A stretch of DNA of 64,000 nucleotides from Halobacillus amylolyticus (lineage in GTDB: Bacteria; Bacillota; Bacilli; Bacillales; Halobacillaceae): the NCBI RefSeq assembly GCF_022921115.1, contig NZ_CP095075.1, forward strand, positions 3,856,001-3,920,000, given 5' to 3'. Shown one piece after another: positions 22,069 through 33,433 of the stretch; position 1 is the first letter of the stretch; every line of letters starts with the position of its first letter. The position numbers were made by a program, and so were the translations under genes. Under the pieces are notes generated by a model, which saw only the letters and a program-made list of their open reading frames with translations, did not search any database and was not told where the DNA came from.

Positions 22069-23338
22069 AAATCATGAAGAGGTCACAACTCTCTTCTTTG
22101 AGACGAAGTGTAGATCAGGGTACAGAAAAACAGAGGCGCTCCGTCCAAAGCATTATTCAGGAAGTGAAGGATAATGGCGATCAGGCCGTCAAAGCTTACA
22201 CGGAACAATTTGATGGTGTTGATATTGAAAACTGGCGTGTCACCCAAGATGAGTTTGATGAAGCCTACATGTCTATTGATGGGGTTTTGTAGAAATTCTA
22301 GAAGAAGCCGCAGCGAACATTAGAAGTTTTCATGAAAAGCAGCGGACAACTTCATGGTTTGATACAAGTGAAGATGGTACAATTCTTGGGCAAAAAGTGA
22401 CTCCGATTGCTGCTGCGGGTGTTTACGTACCAGGTGGAACAGCGGCTTATCCTTCATCTGTTTTTATGAACGTCATTCCAGCACAAGTGGCAGGCGTCAA
22501 ACGGATTGTCATCGTTACACCTCCAGGTAAGGACGGCAAGGTTCCTGCTGGGGTTCTCGTAGCTGCTAAGCTTCTAGGAGTAGATCAAGTTTATAAAGCG
22601 GGGGGCGCTCAAGCGATTGCATCCTTAGCTTATGGAACAGAAACACTTGACGCCGTTGACAAAATAACAGGACCGGGGAATGTTTTTGTTGCTTTAGCGA
22701 AACGGGAAGTGTTCGGGGATGTCGATATTGATATGATCGCTGGGCCAAGTGAAATTGCTGTTTTAGCAGATCATACTGCAAAAGTTGAAGAGATCGCATC
22801 GGATTTACTGTCACAGGCCGAACACGATGCCAGGTCTTCCAGTGTTCTTGTCACTACAGATGAGACATTAGCAGAAGGAGTTCGGACCGCTGTATATGAA
22901 CAGCTTCGATCCCTGCCTAGGTATAATATTGCCAAAGCTAGTATTGATGAGTATGGAGCCATTATAGTGTGTGATACAAAGCAGGAAGCACTTGACACTA
23001 TAAACGAAATTGCTGCCGAACACTTAGAAATTGTGACAGAGGATCCGTTTCAAGATATGGCACAGGTTAACCACGCAGGTGCGATTTTTCTAGGGCCTTA
23101 TAGCAGTGAGCCGGTTGGCGATTATTTTGCTGGACCGAATCATGTACTTCCGACAAATGGGACAGCACGCTTTTCAAGTCCGCTTACGGTTGATGATTTT
23201 GTGAAAAAATCGAGCATTATTTCTTACAGTGAACAAGCTTTACAAAAGAATGCTGACAAAATTGCTCAATTCGCCAGGTTAGAAGGATTAGAGGCACATG
23301 CAAGGGCGATAGAGTCACGCAAGGAGCGATGGAAATGA
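22065..23338 (+). pseudogene. hisD: Histidinol dehydrogenase, interrupted by a 1-nt frameshift
   Basis: Zn-dependent oxidation of histidinol to histidine in two steps. The frame from 22065 stops at 22292 after 75 residues; the rest (from about 22289) continues in another frame with FVEILEEAA, then [18 protein letters not shown] and the metal/active-site region SQAEHD, to the stop at 23338. One added T in the T4 run at 22285-22288 restores a 424-aa HisD of normal length. All other his genes are intact, so an assembly error is as likely as real inactivation. Internal start at 22397 has no good ribosome site. Confidence 0.9.
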
Positions 23339-23928
23339 CCAAAAATCGAAAATCTGTTATTACTCGAACCACCCGGGAAACAGATATAAACTTAGAGTTT
23401 GTTATTGATGGAGAAGGGAAAGCAGATCTCGACGTGCAAGTTCCTTTTATGGCCCATATGCTTGAGCTTTTTACGAAGCACGGGTTGTTTGATTTAATGG
23501 TAACAGGCAAAGGTGACGTCGAAGTGGATGATCACCACTTAACTGAAGACATCGGCATTTGCCTTGGACAAGCATTGCGACAAGCTCTTGGGGACAAAAG
23601 CGGTATCAAACGTTATGGATCCATGACCCTTCCGATGGATGAAACCCTTGTCACGGTTGCCGTCGATTTAAGTGACCGTCCCCATTTGGAATGGAAAGCT
23701 GACTTGCCAAAAGATCGTGTAGGAACGTTTGATACGGAGAATGTACATGAGTTCTTTTGGAAACTCGCCGTTGAAGCTCGAATGAATTTACATATCGTTC
23801 TTCACCACGGTCACAATACGCATCACATTATTGAAGCGATGTTTAAAGCATTGGCGAGGGCTCTAGATGAAGCAACGCAAATTGATCCTCGTATTAAAGG
23901 GGTGCCAAGTACGAAAGGAAGTTTGTAA
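23335..23928 (+). CDS. hisB: Imidazoleglycerol-phosphate dehydratase
   Basis: Mn-dependent dehydration of imidazoleglycerol phosphate. 197 aa, single-function form as in Gram-positives. Metal-binding histidines are seen in [11 protein letters not shown] and in [17 protein letters not shown] lies 8 nt before the ATG at 23335; an ATG at 23329 is too close to that site. Overlaps the hisD stop by 4 nt and abuts hisH. Confidence 0.95.
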   Translation: MTKNRKSVITRTTRETDINLEFVIDGEGKADLDVQVPFMAHMLELFTKHGLFDLMVTGKGDVEVDDHHLTEDIGICLGQALRQALGDKSGIKRYGSMTLPMDETLVTVAVDLSDRPHLEWKADLPKDRVGTFDTENVHEFFWKLAVEARMNLHIVLHHGHNTHHIIEAMFKALARALDEATQIDPRIKGVPSTKGSL

Positions 23929-24558
23929 ATGATTGGAGTCATTGATTATGGGATGGGGAATTTATTTAGTGTCTCAAAGGCCCTTGAACGCCTTGATGTC
24001 CCTTATAAAATAGGAGATCGGCCGAGCCAGCTTGAAGATTGTGCGGGCTATATTTTGCCAGGGGTAGGCGCTTTTCCAGACGCCATGCAGGCTTTACATG
24101 AACATAAATTCATTGGTTTTATTAAGCGGAAAGTGGATGAAGGTGTACCTCTATACGGGATTTGTCTTGGGATGCAACTCTTATTTGAGGAAAGTGAAGA
24201 AGGCGGCAAAACGAAGGGGCTCGGATTATTTCCTGGGAAAATCAAAAGGTTCACAGGAAAGAATGATGCAGGAGTCTCTTATAAAGTTCCACATATGGGC
24301 TGGAATCAGCTTGAGATTCAACAACCGGACCAACCCCTCTTGTCCCAAGTGGAACAGGAGTATGTGTATTTCGTCCATTCCTATGTCGTTCATACGAATG
24401 AGCAGCGGCTTCTGTATGCAACAGCCGATTATCAAATGGATGTCCCGGCTATCGTGGGGAAAAACAATGTTGTGGCGAGCCAATTTCATCCAGAAAAAAG
24501 TGGTCGTGCCGGCATGCAGTTATTAGAGAATTTTTGCAAACGAATGGTACAACAGTGA
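23929..24558 (+). CDS. hisH: Imidazole glycerol phosphate synthase, glutaminase subunit HisH
   Basis: Class I glutamine amidotransferase that supplies ammonia to HisF. 209 aa. The nucleophile cysteine is in YGICLGMQLL (about residue 80), and the His/Glu pair is in FHPEKSG near the C-terminus. Starts immediately after the hisB stop; no separate promoter is seen. Confidence 0.95.
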   Translation: MIGVIDYGMGNLFSVSKALERLDVPYKIGDRPSQLEDCAGYILPGVGAFPDAMQALHEHKFIGFIKRKVDEGVPLYGICLGMQLLFEESEEGGKTKGLGLFPGKIKRFTGKNDAGVSYKVPHMGWNQLEIQQPDQPLLSQVEQEYVYFVHSYVVHTNEQRLLYATADYQMDVPAIVGKNNVVASQFHPEKSGRAGMQLLENFCKRMVQQ

Positions 24559-24570
24559 GGAGCGTGTGTA

Positions 24571-25302
24571 ATGAGTTTTACGATTTATCCTGCTATTGAT
24601 ATGCGTGATGGGAAATGTGTTCGTCTTGAACAAGGTGATTTTAATAAACAAACAGTGTATGGCGACAACCCTTTTGAAGTGGCCCAAAAGTTTGCAGAAG
24701 CGGGAGCCTCCTGGATCCATATGGTTGATTTGGATGGAGCAAAGGAAGGATCGAAGCAAAATGCTGAACATGTAGTAAAGGTCGCACGTGATCTTAATTG
24801 CAAGGTTCAAATTGGTGGTGGAATCCGTTCTGAGGAGGATGTTACTTATTATTTGGACCGTGGTGTGGACCGGGTGATTATCGGTTCGTTGGCGATCCGT
24901 GACCTTCCGTTAACGAAGCAGCTTTTGAAAAAATTCAAAGAAAAAATCGTGATCGGCTTAGATGCACGAGATGGCTATGTAGCCACTGAAGGCTGGCTTG
25001 AACGCTCGGAAGTGAAGGCTGTTGATTTAGGAAAAGAACTCGCCGAAGCTGGCGCGGAAACGTTTATTTATACTGATATTGCAAAAGATGGGATGCTGCA
25101 AGGCCCAAATACGGAAGAAATTGTCCGTTTAGCCTCTGAAACGTCTGTCAACGTGATTGCTTCTGGAGGAATCCAGGGACTTGAAGACTTGCGTGAACTA
25201 AAAAAGTATCAACAGCAAAACGTCATCGGTTCGATTGTGGGCAAAGCCTTGTATACTGATCGATTCAAGCTTTCTGATGCACTAAGTGAGGAGGAGCGCT
25301 AA
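24571..25302 (+). CDS. hisA: ProFAR isomerase HisA
   Basis: Amadori isomerisation of ProFAR to PRFAR, a (beta/alpha)8 barrel. 243 aa. Catalytic Asp in [10 protein letters not shown] (residue about 8) and the second in [10 protein letters not shown]; phosphate-binding loops IGGGIR and ASGGI are present. GTGAGGAGCG precedes the ATG. The last base overlaps the hisF start. Confidence 0.95.
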   Translation: MSFTIYPAIDMRDGKCVRLEQGDFNKQTVYGDNPFEVAQKFAEAGASWIHMVDLDGAKEGSKQNAEHVVKVARDLNCKVQIGGGIRSEEDVTYYLDRGVDRVIIGSLAIRDLPLTKQLLKKFKEKIVIGLDARDGYVATEGWLERSEVKAVDLGKELAEAGAETFIYTDIAKDGMLQGPNTEEIVRLASETSVNVIASGGIQGLEDLRELKKYQQQNVIGSIVGKALYTDRFKLSDALSEEER

Positions 25303-26060
25303 TGTTATCGAAACGGATCATCCCTTGCTTAGATGTAAAGGAAGGCCGAGTGGTAAAAGGGATTCAGTTCGTTGATATTCGTGATGCCGGCGACCCGGTT
25401 GAACTGGCAAAGGTGTACGATGAACAGGGAGCTGATGAGCTTGTATTTTTAGATATCTCTGCAAGTCACGAGGGTAAAAAAACGATGATTGATGTTGTTC
25501 GAGAGGTCGCCTCCGAGCTTGCTATCCCCTTTACGGTTGGCGGCGGGATTCGCACACTTGAAGATATGAAAGAAACGTTGAGAAATGGTGCAGATAAAGT
25601 TTCTTTAAATTCTGCGGCTGTTAATCGTCCAGAAGTGATTCGAGAAGGTGCAGATTACTTTGGAAGTCAATGTATCGTTGTTGCGATTGATGCACGTTAT
25701 GACGAATCAGTGAATACATGGCGTGTGTATACGCATGGCGGGCGGACGCCGACAGAATGGACGGTCACCGACTGGGCGCAAGAAGCTGTCCGTCTTGGCG
25801 CAGGTGAAATTTTGTTAACATCAATGAATCAGGATGGTGAGAAATCAGGATTTGACTTGCCATTACTGAGAGCCGTTCAGGAAGTGGTGGGAGTCCCCGT
25901 CATTGCTTCAGGTGGGGCCGGCGCGGCCGAGCACTTTTATGAAGTATTTGAAGAAGTAGATGCAGATGCAGCATTAGCGGCTTCTATCTTTCATTATAAA
26001 GAAACATCGATCCGAAATGTGAAGGAATATTTAGCAGGGAAGGGAGTCGTTGTACGATGA
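25302..26060 (+). CDS. hisF: Imidazole glycerol phosphate synthase subunit HisF
   Basis: Cyclase partner of HisH that makes IGP and AICAR. 252 aa, (beta/alpha)8 barrel related to HisA. The catalytic Asp11 lies in [14 protein letters not shown] and Asp130-equivalent in VAIDARYD; phosphate loops VGGGIRT and ASGGAGA. GAGGAG lies upstream inside hisA. Its end overlaps hisI by 4 nt. Confidence 0.96.
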   Translation: MLSKRIIPCLDVKEGRVVKGIQFVDIRDAGDPVELAKVYDEQGADELVFLDISASHEGKKTMIDVVREVASELAIPFTVGGGIRTLEDMKETLRNGADKVSLNSAAVNRPEVIREGADYFGSQCIVVAIDARYDESVNTWRVYTHGGRTPTEWTVTDWAQEAVRLGAGEILLTSMNQDGEKSGFDLPLLRAVQEVVGVPVIASGGAGAAEHFYEVFEEVDADAALAASIFHYKETSIRNVKEYLAGKGVVVR

Positions 26061-26686
26061 ATCTTGATGCCATTCAGTTTGATGAAAAAGGATTAGTGCC
26101 TGCCATTGTTCAGGATGCACGGTCAAAATCTGTTTTGACGCTTGCCTATATGAATCGGGAATCAATCAACCTAACGTTAGAAAAAGGAGAAACCATCTTT
26201 TATAGTCGCTCACGAAAGGAGCTTTGGCACAAAGGAGAAACCTCCGGAAATACGCAAAAGGTTGTAAACATTCATTTTGACTGTGATCAAGATGCCCTGT
26301 TAGTCCAAGTGATTCCATCAGGACCTGCTTGTCATAAAGGCGAGTATAGCTGCTTTAATGAATCGTTGCTCGATCAGGGTGATAAGGGGATTGATCAGCA
26401 GCCTTATGCGATACTGGACCAGTTAAGAAATGTGCTGTCAGAGCGAAAGACAACTTTACCTGAGAATTCCTACACATCACAGCTTTTTCAGGAAGGTGTG
26501 GACCGGATTGCCAAAAAGATTGGGGAAGAAGCAGGAGAGGTAATCATTGCAGCGAAAAACGATGATCCAGAAGAACTTTCAATGGAATCAGCTGATTTAT
26601 TATTCCACCTGTTGATGCTGTTGACGGATCGAGGAGTAAGCCTGGATCAAGTCTTAGCTGTGTTAGAAAAGCGTCATCAATCATAG
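26057..26686 (+). CDS. hisI: Bifunctional phosphoribosyl-AMP cyclohydrolase / phosphoribosyl-ATP pyrophosphatase
   Basis: Second and third steps of histidine synthesis. 209 aa. The N-terminal domain (1-112) has the zinc ligands in FDCDQDAL and [11 protein letters not shown]; the C-terminal PRA-PH domain (about 118-209) has the [12 protein letters not shown] helix. ATG overlaps hisF. Last gene of the operon, followed by a terminator. Confidence 0.95.
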   Translation: MNLDAIQFDEKGLVPAIVQDARSKSVLTLAYMNRESINLTLEKGETIFYSRSRKELWHKGETSGNTQKVVNIHFDCDQDALLVQVIPSGPACHKGEYSCFNESLLDQGDKGIDQQPYAILDQLRNVLSERKTTLPENSYTSQLFQEGVDRIAKKIGEEAGEVIIAAKNDDPEELSMESADLLFHLLMLLTDRGVSLDQVLAVLEKRHQS

Positions 26687-26703
26687 ATACAGGCAGGTTG
26701 GTC

Positions 26704-26738
26704 ATCCCTAACTAATTTTGTAGTTAGGGATATTTTTG
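26704..26738 (+). terminator. his operon terminator
   Basis: ATCCCTAACTA and TAGTTAGGGAT pair across ATTTTG and are followed by ATTTTTG. Confidence 0.9.
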
Positions 26739-26779
26739 TCCTGAGTAGAGGAAAACTTATTCTGCCCAACTGCTTCGTA

Positions 26780-26964
26780 ATTCTTTCCAAAATTGATAGG
26801 ATTCTCCCCGAAATTCTACAATTCTATCGAAACTCTTAAGTATTCTATCCAAATCTCAAAGAATTCTCACCAAACTCCAAATGATTCTTCCCATCAAATA
26901 ATTCTGCAGAAATTTCTCCATTAATCTACGAAAAAACAAAAAATTCTTCTATTTCATCAAGCCT
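26780..26964. repeat. Degenerate 20-21 bp tandem array, core ATTCTnnCCAAA
   Basis: The pentamer ATTCT begins at 26780, 26801, 26821, 26842, 26863 and 26884 (steps 21, 20, 21, 21, 21), each followed after two bases by CC or CG and an A-run, with a second weaker TC mid-unit. Looser units continue at 26901, 26924, 26943 and 26964, the last reaching the yvcD promoter (-10 TATACT, 26973-26978). No coding potential recognised. Confidence 0.75.
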
Positions 26965-27019
26965 TTCTATGTTATACTGCTTAATTAGTGAGAATGGACG
27001 CTGAAATAGGGGGACAGTC

Positions 27020-28036
27020 ATGACGACATCAACGAATCCTACTGCAAGGAATGAAAAGACAAATGTGATCCCTTTTTTACCAACAGGGAATTTTTACTTT
27101 TCTCATGGGATCCATGCCTTTAAAAAGCGGCGGTTTAATGCTGCCGTTAAATGGTTAAGAAAAGCCATTGAGATGAGTCCGGATGAACCACTTTACTCCT
27201 GTCAACTCTCAGTCGTCTATACTGAAATTGGCTCTTATCATGCTGCAAATCAGCTGTTAAGTGAAGTGATTATTAATTTCGGGGACCAATATACGGATTG
27301 CTATTATCTTATGGCCAACAACTATGCACATCTTGGCCTATTGAATGATGCAAAAAAATATGCTGAAAAATATTTGGAACGAACGGATGACGGAGACTTT
27401 GAAGAAGCTGCTGAACAACTTCTTGGTATGCTTAATTCCTTAGAAGAGGAAGATGATGAAGATGAGTTTGCCTTCGATGATGAAGATGAACTTCTTATAT
27501 ACCAGGAAACGGCTTTTTATCATTTAGAGCATGAGGAATGGGACCAAGCTTTGCCTGTTTTGCAGGAAATGATGGAGCTGTTTCCGGAATTCAACCTTGC
27601 TAAGCACAAGTATGCTTATGCCTTGTTTTATAGCGGGGAAGAAGATGAAGCCATTGAATTGGAAAAAGCGTGGCTAAAGAAAGACGAAAAAAATATTCAC
27701 AGTCTTGTGAATCTAGCCTGCTTTTATCTTGCCAATCAACAGGATGAGCAAGCGAAACTGTTAATTGATCCATTAAGAAATGTATTTCCAATGCATGAAC
27801 AACAAAAGCTGGCTATAGCTGAAACGTTGGCACGTGCCGGGCAATATAATGAAGCAGTGGAGCGTTTCCGTGCCTTAAAGAATAAACAAGTAGTCGGTAG
27901 AAGAAACTACTATAAATGGTTTAGTATTTCGTGTTATCACACAGGAAATCCTGCCCGCGCGCTTCAACTTTGGGAAAAGGGCTGTAAGCAGTTCCCGAAG
28001 CTAAGTGAAGAGGGCGGGCCTTGGATTCGCTCTTAA
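27020..28036 (+). CDS. yvcD: YvcD-like tetratricopeptide-repeat protein
   Basis: 338 aa, soluble, built of TPR-type helical repeats: a first group at about 20-140, an acidic linker rich in Glu/Asp at about 140-155, then a second group. TPR proteins scaffold protein contacts; the partner is unknown. It sits between the his operon and trxB exactly as yvcD does in B. subtilis. GGGGGA precedes the ATG; a -10 TATACT lies about 42 nt upstream at the edge of the tandem array. Confidence 0.8.
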   Translation: MTTSTNPTARNEKTNVIPFLPTGNFYFSHGIHAFKKRRFNAAVKWLRKAIEMSPDEPLYSCQLSVVYTEIGSYHAANQLLSEVIINFGDQYTDCYYLMANNYAHLGLLNDAKKYAEKYLERTDDGDFEEAAEQLLGMLNSLEEEDDEDEFAFDDEDELLIYQETAFYHLEHEEWDQALPVLQEMMELFPEFNLAKHKYAYALFYSGEEDEAIELEKAWLKKDEKNIHSLVNLACFYLANQQDEQAKLLIDPLRNVFPMHEQQKLAIAETLARAGQYNEAVERFRALKNKQVVGRRNYYKWFSISCYHTGNPARALQLWEKGCKQFPKLSEEGGPWIRS

Positions 28037-28087
28037 GCACATTAATGGACGGTTTTGAATAGATTTACTATGATGTTTACAGGATAA

Positions 28088-29068
<981 letters not shown>

Positions 29069-29170
29069 AAAGTAACTCCATCTTAACTCTCCTGTAACAC
29101 GCATGAAACATTGATGGGGTACAATATAAGTGATTAATTGACCCCCTTTTAATAGATAAATCTCTATTAA

Positions 29171-29203
29171 GACACAGGTGTTTATCACCTGTGTCTTTTT
29201 TTT
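29171..29203 (+). terminator. trxB terminator
   Basis: GACACAGGTG and CACCTGTGTC form a perfect 10-bp stem followed by T8. Confidence 0.92.
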
Positions 29204-29270
29204 GTGTGCTTTTTGATGAGCTGAATTCAACATACCAAGCAAGCACGTGTTTTTTCAAAGAGGCATAACA

Positions 29271-29300
29271 TTGTAGCGATAGACGTATTCATTGTATAAT
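29271..29300 (+). promoter_or_regulatory. Promoter of yvcI-rapZ-yvcK
   Basis: TTGTAG, an 18-nt spacer and TATAAT lie about 41 nt before yvcI. Confidence 0.55.
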
Positions 29301-29341
29301 AGACAAAGAATGCCCTCTAGAGAAAAATGAGGTGACAAGAC

Positions 29342-29809
29342 GTGCAACGTGTTGCAAATTGTATATTACGAATAGATAACCAAGTTTTAATGTTAAAGAA
29401 GCCGAGGCGTGGATGGTATGTCGCTCCTGGCGGTAAAATGGAAGCAGGAGAGAATATCAAAGACTCCGTCGTACGTGAATTTAAAGAAGAAACTGGATTG
29501 CAAATTAAAGATCCCAAGCTAAAAGGGTCATTCACCTTTATCATGAGGGAACAGGATAAAACGGTTCAAGAATGGATGATGTTTACCTTCCATACTACGG
29601 ATTATCAAGGAGAGCTTTTAGAAGTGAGTGAAGAGGGTCAGCTTGAATGGGTAGCTGTAGAAGAGGTGCTTAATAAGCCAATGGCAGAAGGGGATCGTTA
29701 TATTTTCAAACACATTTTATCAAGTGAAGAACAAGTGTATGGAACATTTGTGTATACGACAGATTTTAAACTGATAGATCAAGACCTTGATCCGTCTCGA
29801 CCTATGTAG
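29342..29809 (+). CDS. yvcI: YvcI, Nudix hydrolase
   Basis: 155 aa. The Nudix box is present at about 36-58 (G-K-M-E-A-G-E then R-E-F-K-E-E-T-G), so a nucleoside diphosphate-X hydrolase activity is expected; the substrate is not known. GTG start with AGGTGA upstream. First gene of a conserved operon with rapZ and yvcK, 16 nt before rapZ. Confidence 0.9.
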   Translation: MQRVANCILRIDNQVLMLKKPRRGWYVAPGGKMEAGENIKDSVVREFKEETGLQIKDPKLKGSFTFIMREQDKTVQEWMMFTFHTTDYQGELLEVSEEGQLEWVAVEEVLNKPMAEGDRYIFKHILSSEEQVYGTFVYTTDFKLIDQDLDPSRPM

Positions 29810-29825
29810 TAAGGAGCGAAGGCTA

Positions 29826-30710
29826 ATGGCAGAAAAAGAAAATAATACCCAACTCGTTATCATTACTGGAATGTCTGGCGCAGGAAAAACCGTTGCGATA
29901 CAAAGCTTCGAGGATTTAGGCTTTTTTTGTGTAGATAATCTGCCGCCGGCTCTTTTACCTAAATTTCTGGATTTAATGAAAGATTCAACAAATAATATCA
30001 AAAACGTGGCTCTTGTAATGGATTTAAGAGGACGTGAATTTTTTGATGCGTTATTTGATGCATTAGACCGTTTGGGCAAAGAAGAATGGCTGGATAGTCA
30101 CATTCTTTTCCTGGATGCAGAGGATCAATCGCTCGTTTCCCGTTATAAGGAAACGAGACGTTCGCATCCATTAGCTCAAGATGGACTTCCGCTAGAAGGC
30201 ATTCGTCAGGAGCGGAAGATGCTGGATGAACTCAGGGGTCGCGCACAAACGCTTATTAATACATCAAGCTTGAAACCAAAGGAATTAAGAGAACGAATTC
30301 TCGACCGTTATAAGGCCCAAAAGCATCAAGTGTTTTCCGTGCAGATGGTTTCTTTTGGATTTAAGTATGGTGTCCCAATTGATGCAGACTTAATGTTTGA
30401 TGTACGCTTTTTGCCTAACCCGCATTACGTTGAAAATATGCGTCCGCTGACAGGACTGAATACAGAAGTATCCTCGTACGTATTCAAGTGGTCAGATACT
30501 CAGAAGTTTCTTGAAAAGCTTAAGGATCTGCTGCAGTTCATGCTTCCACAGTATAAACGAGAAGGGAAGAGCCAACTCGTAGTAGCGATTGGGTGTACGG
30601 GTGGACAACACCGCTCCGTTGCATTAGCTGAGTATCTCTCTAACTATTTTTCAAGTGACTTTGTGACACATGTTACGCATCGAGACATCGACAAAAGAAA
30701 GGGTTTGTAA
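29826..30710 (+). CDS. rapZ: RNase adapter / nucleotide-binding protein RapZ (YvcJ)
   Basis: 294 aa. Walker A GMSGAGKT is at residues 15-22; the C-terminal half has the conserved [13 protein letters not shown]. In E. coli RapZ directs GlmZ sRNA processing; in Bacillus YvcJ binds and hydrolyses nucleotides and influences competence, its RNA target being unknown. ATG at 29826 preceded by AAGGAGCG. Ends 3 nt before yvcK. Confidence 0.95.
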   Translation: MAEKENNTQLVIITGMSGAGKTVAIQSFEDLGFFCVDNLPPALLPKFLDLMKDSTNNIKNVALVMDLRGREFFDALFDALDRLGKEEWLDSHILFLDAEDQSLVSRYKETRRSHPLAQDGLPLEGIRQERKMLDELRGRAQTLINTSSLKPKELRERILDRYKAQKHQVFSVQMVSFGFKYGVPIDADLMFDVRFLPNPHYVENMRPLTGLNTEVSSYVFKWSDTQKFLEKLKDLLQFMLPQYKREGKSQLVVAIGCTGGQHRSVALAEYLSNYFSSDFVTHVTHRDIDKRKGL

Positions 30711-30713
30711 ACC

Positions 30714-31667
30714 ATGGATCGTCTTAAAAAGCCCAGGGTTGTAGTCATTGGCGGAGGAACGGGGATGCCTGTTTTATTAAGGGGGCTTAAATACTTCCCT
30801 ATTGATTTATCTGCCATTGTGACCGTTGCAGATGATGGGGGGAGCTCAGGGAGATTAAGAGATGAACTTTCCATCCCTGCACCCGGCGATATAAGAAACG
30901 TTCTGGCGGCCTTGTCGGATGCAGAACCTATGCTGCTTGATTTATTTCAACATCGTTTTGCAAACGGTAATGGACTGTCCGGCCACTCGATGGGAAACCT
31001 GCTATTAGCTGCTATGACGTCAATGACGGGCGACTTTTACCACGGTGTTAAAGAAATTTCACGTGTGTTAAATGTGAAAGGGAATATCTATCCGATTGCC
31101 AATCACTCTATGAACCTTCATGCAGAAATGGAAGATGGTACTCTTGTGACAGGTGAATCAAACATTCCTAAAGTGAATAAGCGCATCAAACGCGTGTATG
31201 TCAGTCCTTTACCTATTCAACCTCTCCCAGAAGCAATGGAGGCAATAGCATCGGCTGATTTAATCGTTATTGCACCAGGAAGCTTGTACACAAGCATATT
31301 ACCAAATATTATTATTCCTGAGATTGGTCAGGCGCTAAGGGAAACAAACGCGAAGGTGACATACGTTTGCAATGTGATGACACAAGCGGGAGAAACATCA
31401 GGTTACACAGCGGCTGATCATGTGAAAACCTTACATGATCATGTAGGAGAAGGCTGTATCCATTCAGTTATTGTTCATAATAAACCGATTGGGCAAAATA
31501 TGAGAAAAGTTTACGCTGAAGAAAATGCAGAGCCAGTCCATTATGATATGGATCGTATTAAAGCAATGGGGTTGAGAATTATTGAAGAAGACATCATTGA
31601 TAGAAGTCAGTCAACGATCCGTCATGATACAAATAAACTAGCTCATTTGCTTCATTCATTATTATAG
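30714..31667 (+). CDS. yvcK: Gluconeogenesis factor YvcK
   Basis: 317 aa, CofD/UPF0052-like fold that binds UDP-sugars and is needed for growth and correct cell-wall synthesis on gluconeogenic carbon sources in B. subtilis. The N-terminal VVIGGGTGMPVLLRGLK, then VTVADDGGSSGRLR and SGHSMGNLLLA are hallmark segments. Third gene of yvcI-rapZ-yvcK. Unlike in B. subtilis, whiA follows only after 289 nt of repeat-containing sequence. Confidence 0.95.
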   Translation: MDRLKKPRVVVIGGGTGMPVLLRGLKYFPIDLSAIVTVADDGGSSGRLRDELSIPAPGDIRNVLAALSDAEPMLLDLFQHRFANGNGLSGHSMGNLLLAAMTSMTGDFYHGVKEISRVLNVKGNIYPIANHSMNLHAEMEDGTLVTGESNIPKVNKRIKRVYVSPLPIQPLPEAMEAIASADLIVIAPGSLYTSILPNIIIPEIGQALRETNAKVTYVCNVMTQAGETSGYTAADHVKTLHDHVGEGCIHSVIVHNKPIGQNMRKVYAEENAEPVHYDMDRIKAMGLRIIEEDIIDRSQSTIRHDTNKLAHLLHSLL

Positions 31668-31885
31668 ATTTTCTTTTGTAAAAGTAAAAAGTCTGCGTGT
31701 TGTGGTTTTAATGACCCTTCACGCTTTTCAAATGTATAGCCTAGAGGCACAAAGACCTTCTAGGTATAAGCGATTCAACCGTAGCTCTACAAGGTGTGTT
31801 AAGTAGGGGCGGTATGTTTTTGTGGGGACAGACCTTACACAACATAGGGCCGTTTGTGTTGAAACATCTCCGACACACGCGCCCA

Positions 31886-31920
31886 TCTTAGTCGAACTTT
31901 CATAAAACGTGTCTACAAGG
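31886..31920. repeat. Dispersed intergenic repeat fragment between yvcK and whiA
   Basis: ATCTTAGTCGAACTT followed by CGTGTCTACAAGG resembles segments at 42520-42560 and 50574-50610. The remaining space from 31668 to 31956 holds no gene; GCGTG/CACGC at about 31697-31720 followed by TTTTC may be a weak terminator. Confidence 0.5.
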
Positions 31921-31956
31921 TCGCTTGCAATTTTCTTAAATAGGGGGTGTACATCC

Positions 31957-32913
31957 GTGTCGTTTGCATCAGAGATTAAAAAGGAATTAACGAACGTTGA
32001 AGCAGATGAGAGCAGTAATGAATCAGAATTGGCAGCTCTTGTCCGTATGAATGGGACATTTTCATTATCAAATCAGTCCTACTTGTTGGATATCCAAACA
32101 GAGAACGCCGCCATTGCCAGGCGTATTTATACATTGTTGAAAAAGTTGTATCCATACCCAGTCGAACTCTTAGTCCGTAAAAAAATGCGTTTGAAGAAGA
32201 ATAATGTGTATATTGTTAGAATGAAGGATAATGCGGAAAAGGTATTAAAGGATTTAGAAATCTTGAATGGACCTCTTTCCATCAATCCAGAAATTCCGAA
32301 GAAATATTTAAAATCAACTGGCGGTAAGCGTGCTTACTTGCGTGGAGCCTTTCTGGCCGGAGGATCAGTCAATAATCCTGAGACTTCTTCTTATCATTTA
32401 GAAATTTACTCGTCTGATGAATCCCATAATGAAGCATTATGTGAGCTAATGAACGGTTTTGATCTACATGCAAGGACATTGGAGAGAAAAAAAGGTTTTA
32501 TTACTTATTTAAAGGAAGCAGAGAAAATTACAGAACTAATTAGTAATATTGGGGCTCACCAGGCTTTATTCAAATTTGAAGATGTACGTATTGTTCGGGA
32601 TATGCGTAATTCAGTAAACCGCCTCGTCAATTGTGAAACAGCTAATTTAAATAAAACAATCGGTGCAGCATTTAGACAAGTAGAAAATATCAGGTTTATT
32701 AAAAAGTCCGTTGGTTTAGATGCATTGCCTGACAAACTTCAAGAAATCGCCACTTTACGCCTGCAGCATCAAGAGGTATCACTAAAAGAGTTAGGTGAGT
32801 TGGTCTCAGGAGCACCGATAAGTAAGTCAGGTATTAACCATCGTCTACGAAAAATTGACGATTTTGCGAACAAAGTTAGGCGTGGAGAAGTGAAGGAAAG
32901 TAATCAAAACTAA
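31957..32913 (+). CDS. whiA: WhiA, DNA-binding homolog of LAGLIDADG endonucleases
   Basis: 318 aa. The N-terminal two-thirds is a degenerate LAGLIDADG homing-endonuclease fold ([15 protein letters not shown] around 125) and the C-terminus is a helix-turn-helix (LKELGELV then [13 protein letters not shown]). In Bacillus it affects chromosome segregation and cell division. GTG at 31957 begins [10 protein letters not shown], the conserved family N-terminus, with GGGGGTG upstream; a longer frame from 31909 is not family-like. Confidence 0.95.
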   Translation: MSFASEIKKELTNVEADESSNESELAALVRMNGTFSLSNQSYLLDIQTENAAIARRIYTLLKKLYPYPVELLVRKKMRLKKNNVYIVRMKDNAEKVLKDLEILNGPLSINPEIPKKYLKSTGGKRAYLRGAFLAGGSVNNPETSSYHLEIYSSDESHNEALCELMNGFDLHARTLERKKGFITYLKEAEKITELISNIGAHQALFKFEDVRIVRDMRNSVNRLVNCETANLNKTIGAAFRQVENIRFIKKSVGLDALPDKLQEIATLRLQHQEVSLKELGELVSGAPISKSGINHRLRKIDDFANKVRRGEVKESNQN

Positions 32914-32954
32914 TGTAATCTTAAATATTTCATGCTATAATGATTTAAAATTAA

Positions 32955-32987
32955 GGAACGCTTTCAACCGGGGAGCGTTCTTTATTT
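32955..32987 (+). terminator. Terminator between whiA and crh
   Basis: GAACGCT pairs with AGCGTTC, followed by TTTATTT. Confidence 0.7.
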
Positions 32988-33049
32988 AAAGGGATTGTAT
33001 GCGCTTTCTGAAAATAATCGAAGTGACAATAGAGAGAGGAGAATGATTG

Positions 33050-33301
33050 GTGATTGAACAGTCGATAACCATTGAACTAGAAACAGGATTACAAGCGAGA
33101 CCTGCTGCACAATTTGTACAACAGGCTAACCGCTTTTCATCCCACATATTTATTGAGAAGGATAAAAAGCGTGTGAACGCTAAGAGTATCATGGGTCTTA
33201 TGAGTTTGGCAGTAGGTCATGGTGAAGAAATTACACTAATAGCAGATGGTACCGATGAAGAACACGCTGTAAATCAGTTAGCTGATTTTGTTAAAGAATA
33301 G
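33050..33301 (+). CDS. crh: HPr-like catabolite repression protein Crh
   Basis: 83 aa. The HPr active-site histidine is replaced by Gln15 (GLQARPA), so it cannot take part in PTS phosphotransfer, while Ser46 (NAKSIMGLMSL) is kept for phosphorylation by HprK; Ser46-P Crh acts as a CcpA co-repressor. The GTG at 33050 gives exactly Gln15/Ser46 numbering and good spacing to GAGGAGA; a TTG one codon upstream is possible. Ends at a terminator shared with clpP. Confidence 0.95.
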   Translation: MIEQSITIELETGLQARPAAQFVQQANRFSSHIFIEKDKKRVNAKSIMGLMSLAVGHGEEITLIADGTDEEHAVNQLADFVKE

Positions 33302-33389
33302 TAGACATTTTCATGTGAATATATGAACAATTTGTGAATGATAAGACATAAGGGAACGTTCTCATATGATGTACTTCGATAAAAGCAAT

Positions 33390-33425
33390 AGTAAAAGCCC
33401 GCTGGTTCCGCCAGCGGGCTTTTAC
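33390..33425. terminator. Bidirectional terminator between crh and clpP
   Basis: GTAAAAGCCCGCTGG and CCAGCGGGCTTTTAC pair across TTCCG; U-runs exist on both strands, serving the convergent crh and clpP genes. Confidence 0.92.
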
Positions 33426-33433
33426 TAAATAAA

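Noticed and set aside
22397..23338. Stand-alone shortened hisD starting at 22397
   Set aside because: It would lack the conserved N-terminal 110 residues and has no ribosome site; a frameshifted hisD explains both pieces better.
26780..26964. CRISPR array or phage attachment site
   Set aside because: Repeats are degenerate and contiguous, no spacers, no integrase or tRNA end nearby.
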